Of a DNA stretch of 64,000 bases, positions 42,901 to 51,900 are shown piece after piece. A program made the translations under genes and the position numbers. The number at the start of each line of letters is the position of its first letter. Within the stretch, counting starts at the first letter, position 1. Origin of the DNA: Leptasterias polaris (taxonomy: Eukaryota > Echinodermata > Asteroidea > Forcipulatida > Asteriidae); contig JAZGTN010000027.1 of NCBI GenBank assembly GCA_037783415.1, positions 5,046,001 through 5,110,000 on the forward strand. Direction: 5' to 3'. The notes under the pieces are model-generated. The model was not told the DNA's origin. It searched no databases and saw only the letters and a program-made list of their open reading frames with translations.

Positions 42901-45900
42901 GTAGAAGCGAAAGAGAGAGAGAGAGATAGAGGGGGAGGGGAGAGAAAAAAAAACATGGGACAAAAGATTGCTTGGGGATTGTTACATAAGCCCTTTTCTG
43001 GACAAGGTCCCTTTCTCTGGTTTTTGACTCAACTGATGGCAAGAACTGCCTTGGGAGAAGTTACTCTTTTTTTAAAGACACTTCTAAGGATTGACAAACT
43101 GGGTAATTGCAAAGCGGAGTTTGGTATTAGTAAAATGACTAGGTTCTTTTTCTCTCCTTTTTTTTGGTACAGGGGATTGGGGGGAGGGATCAAGAGCTCT
43201 GGACCTGAACACCCTCGGTGAGAATTAATTAGAAACCAATAAGAAAACCCTCAATGCTCACTAATCATTATGTCCTTCCACTAGAACCAATTTGTTGTGT
43301 ATATATTTAACAAAGAAATGCAACATTTAGCGATCCCCTATCCCAACATTAGCAGCCAGGATCACACACAAATTTGTCAAATTTCACATGTCAAAGTTTG
43401 TTTCTGTTTTTTTTTCTTTTCTCATTTTTTTCATTCGTATTGTTAAAGTTTGTTTTCTTCTATTTTAATGTTTTTTGTCTCTTTAGTCTTTTTAGTATTG
43501 AACTGTTTGTGCAACTTAACTGTTTTGAACTGCATGGTGAGCATCCAAGTTGTTATGCTCTTCTGTGTTGTTTCCTATTTTCAGTGTGGTTTTGCATTCT
43601 TAATCTCATTTTTGTTATATTAACATTTGTTTCCGTATAAAGTCTTTAATTTAGCATTTGTCAGTGAGTGTCATTTTAGTAAGGAAAACAGAAACGTTAA
43701 AACAGAAAACCCTTGTTTGAAGTTGAAGTATAGAAATAATTCAAGCGTGTTCTCACGATCTTGCTTTATTGATCACCGCGACAACAAAGCAACCATTGTA
43801 TCTGGCAATGAAGTAGGGGATGTTTTATTGATTTTCAAGGGATTAAGACAAAATGAAAGGAGACGAAGCGTCCCAAATCTCTTCTCTAGACTTTACACAG
43901 CATGGATTTGTACTCCCGGGGTATGGACATTTATTTATCGATTACCATGGGAGATATGTATGTTTTAAGGTCAGTATAGTTAATACCACTGGTTACCGAA
44001 ATCATAAGATATGCTTTGTAAATATATATGAGAGGGATTGAGAGACAATGTGTGATTGGTTACACTTTGTCGGACTACTGTCCAATGAGATTAAACCGTA
44101 CAGAAGGAAAAAGAAAAAAGAAAGAAGAAGAAAAAAAAGATCAATAGTGGATATTTTGAGCTATGATGTCAGACTGAAGGAATGTGATTTGGATAATCCC
44201 AGCTTAAGATTAGCAGTTTACACTGCTTAAGGTACATGGAGTCCTACAAATCCTGATGCACCATTGTAAAGTGCACAATATCAACATTGCATATCCTTGT
44301 CTAATCCTTAATCTAGCACAAATCCCTACCCCCACGCTCCCCAACCCCCCTCCCTTCCCTTCCCCCCAGGAAAAAAATTCATCTCAAGTTGTTATACAGT
44401 TATATTATAGATCCAATATCAGCATCATAATACCACTCTGCACTAATGCTAAAACGAAAGTACATGTCCAAGCGCTATGTTTACTCTGACTTGTGTACTG
44501 ACTGTACTAATGCAGTCTGGCGCCCGATGCGGTGAAATGTATGTCTGACATCCGGGTATTTTGAGCCAAAATCACTTCATTAGTGCGGGGTGCTAATGGT
44601 TATCCCTGTCTACATCTTAATCTAGCATAATCCCCCCCAACAAAACAAGAAACAAATTATAATAGAGAACTTTCTGAAAACCTGCCTAAGTTATAGAAAT
44701 GTCAATCCGGAGGTCGTTGGTTCAAATCCCGCTCTAGTCAATTTTTCCTTGTTCAACCCAAAATCATTTAAAATTTACCCAGTCAGTTTCCCTTGTGGTT
44801 TATTATTAGAAATGTATAAGGGTAAAGTTTACACACACACACACAAACAAAAACCATTATCACAACTGAAGTCATAAAAATAACAATCATTTTCATTTTA
44901 CCATCCCTCTGAATATTTCAATCAGTAGTCCTAGCACTGGTTTTACTTTGTATACCGGCTTTGATTTTGGCTAGTATAGAAATACATTTTCCTTGTTCAC
45001 ATTTTGTGCACTCTTTCAGGCTTTAAGGTGCTCTACAAAGTGCATTATTATTATCAAAATCTCTATTCATGATCTAGATTTAAAAGTATCATAATTAATT
45101 CATATTTTTGGAAGAATAACTTCAATTCATTTCATTTCAATCCTCTAATTTTCAATAAATACTCCATACAACCAACTAATGAAACTTCTCATCAGATGAG
45201 ATGGTTGCATGGTTATTGGTTAATGAGGTTTGATTTGGACATCGCTGTTTTTGAGGTAAGGCCTGTAGTGTGATGTTTAGGGCTATGCCTGATGGCAAAG
45301 TTTAAAGTTTTAAAAAGGAAAAAGATGGTACAGGGGAAGGGGATCCGCCTGGATCTGTGCCTGACAGTGTTACTTATTGATATGAGCTAATTTGGATCTA
45401 GCTAATCCAAACAAGAAAGCAATTGTTGGTGCTTGGGGGGAAATTTTCCAATACCTGGAAACTGTACTTTGAGAGTGAACTAAATTCCCGGAACAATTGG
45501 TACTGGTAAAAAGTTCATCAAAAGTAAGGTTTAAAACAAAACAAAACCAATCATTTAAGTATTTTTTCAAAGACTTCCAATCATTTATTAAACATTTTTA
45601 ATAGTTGTAATAATTTCGGTGATAAAATATATTATATATTTTTGTTTTTACCCTTACACCGACATGTTTAATATGCAATGTGCTTTCTGAGTCCAGCGGG
45701 AATGAAATCCCAAAGCTACTCATGTGGGATTCAAACCCATAAACGCACACATCAGTGTAAGGGTAAAAACCTCAAATGTTCTGTTTAAATTGTTTGCGGT
45801 ACCGGCTGCTGGTTATAGGATTCAAACTGGCCTCTAGTCATCGGCTGAGGTCGGTGTTCTAGTGGTTAAGGCATCTGCTCTAGAATGCAGTGATCATGGG

Positions 45901-48900
45901 TTCTAATCCCACCTGAGTTGTACAACTGTGAATTTCTTTCAGCAGGATTTGGAAAGCATTGAGTATACAGTGCTTATCACTGGTAAAACCAAAACTATAA
46001 TGTATTGTATCTTTAAATGATCAAACGGAGGGAACAGAAAAAGTTAATTTTGACAGCTCACCATCGTCGGCTTCAGCAAACGCCTCCTCTGGGAGGCAGA
46101 ATGGATCTTCCTCGTCGTTCTCCATGAGTTTATACTGACTGGCCAGCTCGGAGATCTTGGCCGACGTTAACTCTCGATCAAACTCTTCATCCTCATCATC
46201 AAAGTCATCCAAGTCAGCAATGTCTGGTTGCTGGTAGGAGAGGATGGAGGCAAGACTCTGCATGTCGTCATCTCTGCACATAAACAAAATTGAGATTATT
46301 ATTATTTTTTCTTAGGGATGTACTGCTTTTGCTTGAATTTGTTAGCGTCTCCGACCGGATGATCTCAGATCTAATCCAGCTGGAGACTCCCCTGCCCAAA
46401 CAAGGGGAGAAGACCAATGAACTATCTGGATGCTGTAGCCAGGGACATACAACAAGAACGAGACAACCTAGCCTGCCTGACGACTGATAGAGTACCTGGA
46501 GAGACATTGTGGACTTGATGTCGGCCGCGGCCGAAGGATGGTGATGAGGATGGCGTAAATGAAAATTATGTTATTAAGGGAAAAAGAATGGGTAAATTTT
46601 AAATATTTTGAGATCAAACAAAAAATCTACTTGAGCAGGACTTGAACCCGACAACTTTGGATTAACTTGCCGGCGCTCCACCAACTGAGCAATCTAGCCC
46701 TAATGTTGGCGGTCTCTCTATTTTTTAAATATCTTTGTTCAGGGGTGCCAGTCAGAAGCCATACAACCTGTAACTGCCGTATAGCCAGGGATCACACTCA
46801 ACATTATTGTGCAGGGGTTTGCAGTAACACCATGTACAAGGATGGAATCTCTCTTTGAGTTGGAGTGGTTTTGCAAAGAAATGGTGGTGTAAGAACTCAA
46901 CGTTTAAAGACAGTTTGCTACGATGGTCTTCAGGAGAAAGCTGAAAAGAATATCTTTGTAAAGCCTGGTTAATATTTCCTGCGAAGCGAATTTTGACGTA
47001 ATATTCCCTGATCGTAGATGGAAAACTGCACTATGCAGCACCATGAAACTGGGAGGGTGGGGGTCGTTTAATCACAAGAATGAATACAACATAATGTGAC
47101 AACATAATCTGTTTTCTCAGAAACACAGATAAAAACAGAAACCCCCAAAATGAAAGCTTAATCAGGTGGTTCGAGTATCTATAGATTCTTTCTTTCTTCC
47201 TTTTTTTCTTCTTTGCATATATTTTCCAATATACATAAATCCTAATCCACATTGTTATTTACTAGGATCATTCCTTTAATAAAACCCAGCACAATACGAT
47301 AACTCAACACCCAAACTTTTTGACTCTTGATTACGGTGGGATGCCTTATCCCATAAGAAGCATGAAAACGTTACTGTGTGCAGTCCACAGTCCAACAGAA
47401 CCAAGCAAATTGTGCCGTTGGAAGGTGATGGCTCTGGGGTGTTTAGGGTTAAGTATAAAGGTCTAATGCAATTCGGTTGAGCGCCATTTCCTCTGGACCT
47501 AGTTTCATGGAGCTGCTTAAGCAGAAAATATTGCTGACCAATTTTCAGCTAAGCAAAAATAAGCAGGATACCAGTCGTAGAAAGTACAAGAGAAATGGTA
47601 TTTTAGCTGGTGATTTTATTCTGGTAAGCATAATTTAATTGTGCTTAGCTAGTATTTGTGCTTAAGCAGTTTTATCAAATTGGGCCCAGGTAACGAAGCA
47701 GATAACCACCAGTCACAAAAAAAACAAAAAAAACTGATAAAGGCCAATCTCTATTATCAATGTGCATGAGCAGAAAGTGTGACGAGTACAATTATGCATG
47801 GTTCAAAATACTACATGCATGTCATCCTCAACTTGATACAATGTTGGAGTATTTTTTAGAGGGCCTTCACAAGCCCCAGATTAGCGACCCAGCTTTTCCA
47901 ATTAGGAATATGTGCCCGTCTGGGAACAGAACACAGTCAATGCTGCTTAAGTGAATTTGCAACAGATCTGTTCCTGACCTTATACAGGATCTATGTTCAA
48001 CTGCCTAATCAATAGTCAATATTCAATAACTCTTTATTAGATCCCAAAAGGGTAATTCAAATGCTCCCATACAGTAACAACATTGAAACATTAAAAACAG
48101 TCAAGCAGAACGTTTGTCACTGGTCAGCTAAATAAACAGCAGATCACACTGAATTTAGATTTCAATATTCAAACCACAATTGGTACACAAAATACATATA
48201 ATGCCTTGACCAAGTAGGTCTCTAATTTGGGGTAAAACTCCACAAGACCGCATGGCTTGTAGCTCAAAATATGTTTCGGACTGGAATTTATTCTACAAGA
48301 CCAGAATCTAAACGAGAAAGAGCCTCTATAAAGTTAAACTTGTAAATAGTTGCTATTCGAACAAGCACTAAGCAAATACTTATCTCATTCGTTTAATGGG
48401 TATATTTTGATACCCAACGGAATTGTATTACCAGACTCAAAGTCAACATTTGAACATAATTTCTTTCTGTTAAAGATATTACACAGTGAGGTACATTTAC
48501 TCAATTGGAAAACCCAAGACTGCTCGACTTTTCAGGTCATGAGTTTACCGGCCCGGGCCTAAAATCACTGGCCTCGGGCCTGCGGTCCAGTGTAAAAATT
48601 GAGCCCTGCCAAGGGGTGTATGCATGAAGGAAGTTGGGGGGGGGGGGGGGGGGGGGAGGGAATAAGCTTCCTCGCCTCCTTGAATTGAACTTATCATTTC
48701 TAGATAATTACAAATAACAGTCTCCCCCACCTCTCTGAATATCCTATTGTAGGGGAGACAACATCTCCATGTAAATACTGGGACAGCTCCTCCAGTTAAA
48801 GAAGAAACACCCATGGTTCGACCGTGATAGAAACCCTCCCCTTTACACCGACTTAAAAAGCTGATAAGCACCGACAAGGTTGTCTTCAGCCCTTAGCTTG

Positions 48901-51900
48901 GTCGAAGAACAATAAACTCTGGGGGTTGTCTGGGCACCGCTATGATTCAACTCCCATGTCACAGATGCACTTTTGGCGGTTTCGACGACACAATGTGATC
49001 CTTTTTGGGGGGACAGGCGCGAATTGAAGGACGCTCGAGGGGGACGGACAATGGATGTCAGTTGCCCGACCACTTGATTGGAGGATTAAGACCCCCATTA
49101 AACTCTGATTATTAGGAACAGCCGGCTAATCTTTCTTCGAGTCTCTTTCTCTCTCCCTTATATGTTATAGTTCAAAGAGTTGCAGACTATAAAAAAAATT
49201 GCCAATTAATCAATCACATTCTTTTCTCTGTGATTTTCAAGCTTGTTTAAATTCAAACGCAAATCACTTCAAGAAAAAGAAAAAGGAATTTCTTTCTTGA
49301 AAATATGATATTCTAAAAACATAGACATACGTTTTTCATTAAGTTAATAGTTTCTGTCTCTCGAAAACATAATGTTTAAAGAACAAGAAGATGATTAAAG
49401 GTAGGTTCATAGATTGGTAAATACTCAAAAATTAATGACCATAAAAACTTACTCGGTAAGAAGCACTGCAGCTGTTGATAGTATAAACTATTCTGAGAAA
49501 GGATTCACCCTTCGAAGTAATATAGTTTGGATAATTTTTCACCCACAAATATTTGAATCTGGTTCATGCATGAGTTTCTTTTTAATAAGTTCTTTCTTAT
49601 CTTTTAAATTTTTATTTCTGAGAGTTTGTGTTTATTCTCGAATGCTGCAGTCTGAGATGCGGTTGGTACCCGCTTTCACCGCGCTAAATGAGGATGGACT
49701 TGACGCTCTTGATGCTCTTGTGAAGATACCGTGATGGTATTCAGCTGAAACTTTCCAATGTGACTTTTATTGTATCTTTCTTTATAATTTGGCCTATAAA
49801 TCAGCATTATGTTGACAAAAACAAATCCATGACCCAACTTTTAACTTTCAAGGTTCAAAAAAATGAAAGATTTGACAACAATTGGGATTGGACATGAGAT
49901 GGGGGCAAGAAATAAAATACGATAAAAAAAGATCAGTTGCACTTACAGCGCTGATCCCTCTCGTAGTAACATACAGGATAGAGTTAGGGTCATCGTGGCT
50001 GACAAACATTTCTTGCTGATTGGCCGAAGAGTGAATTTTCTCTGCTCTTGGGCCGGTACTAGACTAGCAAAGTCCTTCATGTTGATAGTGTACTGGCAGA
50101 GTGCTCGACGTTTTCCTTTCTTGGCTTCCTAAGAGTTGGAAGAAAGCAAAACATCAAGTTGGCATTGGGTTTAAGTGATATATGTGAAGAGGTCAAGCAC
50201 AACTTGTTTTTGAATCTGTAAGTAAAATAAAGATTATTAAAAATAAGCAAAGTTTCATGCTTCTGCAACTGTGTGTGAACTGAAAGGGATTTATGAGAGC
50301 TTTAATGCAATGCACTGCTCACAGGTTACAACAAATATATTTAACCCCGGCAGACAATTATGCGTTTTGTGGCTAAATTTACTGGTTAAGATTGGACTTT
50401 AAGAGAGAGTAGATCTACATGTTGCCAAGGAATGGATTCTGTAGTCCCCCAAAACATTGAAATAACTCCAAACAAAAAAGAATTTTGTGTGTGTACATAT
50501 ATGTATATATCATATATGTCCGCTTTCTCAACAAGAAGACACTGCATTCAGTTGAAACTTTCACAGGTGACTTTCCTTGTATCTTTCTTGATAGTTTTGC
50601 CTATAAACCAGCATTACGTTGTCAAAAACTTATCTAAATCCCTACTTTTTTTCTACGGCAGACTTGAGGTAAAAGACAAAAGAAAAAGAGGGCTGAAAGA
50701 GTTGAGATGCTTACATCCTCAATTATAAATGTCCATTCTTTGTCTTCAAACGGAGCATCAGGTCTATTCTCCTGTGACAAAGAAAAAGCAAATAATTAAC
50801 TTTAAAGTTCAAATATTGACATCTGCAGTAGCTATGGTTGGAACATCAAACAGTCTTAAAGAGCGGCTCTAAGGTCAAATTCAGTGTTGGAATCCACTCA
50901 TTTAAGAACAGATCGAGTCCTTATGAATATGGGGAAAAAGTCTCTGACCTCTTGTTAAAATGGTGTACAATGCCACTGTCTTTTATACCTTTCAAAAAGT
51001 TTCAAGTGCAGTTTTTGTCACAATCCAAAATGTTTGATGACGTCACATTTCAAATATATGGTCTGTACATTTGTGTACAGAGACTTTTCAGTTCATTCCT
51101 GAATATTGTTGATATTCAATCAAAACGGCATTGAATATGAGCTTATGACTGGCGCAGAAATTCCTCTTGGAATATACAGCCCACTTTGTTTTTGCTGTCT
51201 GATGATGTCATGTTTCAATTTCGCTCTGAAAGAGTATAAAATAAAATGATATTTTACACCATTTTAAAGTAAGGTAGAGACTTTCTCCCCACTTTCATTA
51301 AGACTCTATCAATTGGAAAATGAGGGCATCACAAAACTCAATTTGACCTTACTCCTCTTTAACCTTCAATGATGTCGCTGCAGCCAATAGCCACAGCTGT
51401 ATCTGAAGTGCCTTGATTCAGAAGTAGTTTTTCAATTAGGAACAACTTTGGACAAAGTCTTGATCACCTCCTCCCCCTCCCAATCCTGCAATGGTGAACA
51501 CCTCACACTACAACTGCCTCGGCTGACTTTCTGTCTTTACTTGTCCATGTATAATGGGATTTGAGGCATAGCATGGTGAGGTATCAATGTATATTTGGTT
51601 TGCGGTAACACCATGTGTAAATCTACTTGCTAGGTAGATTTTGTTCTTTGAGAACTTGTCTTGCTATTCATTCTACTGCCGCGGAGTAGATTATTCGGAA
51701 TTTGGGAGACTTCGGGAGACTTCCCAGTTCTGAAAAGAACTGTCCTGCTTATTAACTACTATGTGGGAGGGAGGTAGGAAATCTTGTCTATGGCTGTCAT
51801 CAAACAGCAAAGTCTCATGCATATTTTAAAAGCAATTATACAGGATTGGTAGAGCTGACAATATAGTCCCAGACAGTGTTCATGTTTTGTGCAATCAACC

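Larger units (their letters stand above)
40638..46061. other. EHBP1: EHBP1 intron between exons 5 and 6
   Basis: It holds an interspersed repeat starting in an (AAT)n tract at about 40757, the hairpin element at 41164-41352, poly(G)19 at 42566, a B-box-like SINE relic near 44710-44745, and the hairpin plus tRNA-like pair at 45644-45915. About 43370-44240 has plus-strand open frames with no recognisable product. Confidence 0.45.
46274..49946. other. EHBP1: EHBP1 intron between exons 4 and 5
   Basis: It contains a minus-strand tRNA-like SINE head at 46627-46698, the hairpin element at 47495-47686 and poly(G)21 at 48636. No extra exon is supported. Confidence 0.45.

Noticed and set aside
45845..45915. 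Functional tRNA genes here and at 46627-46698 and 23285-23352
   Set aside because: A and B boxes are present, but the acceptor and anticodon arms do not fold properly and downstream tails are SINE-like.
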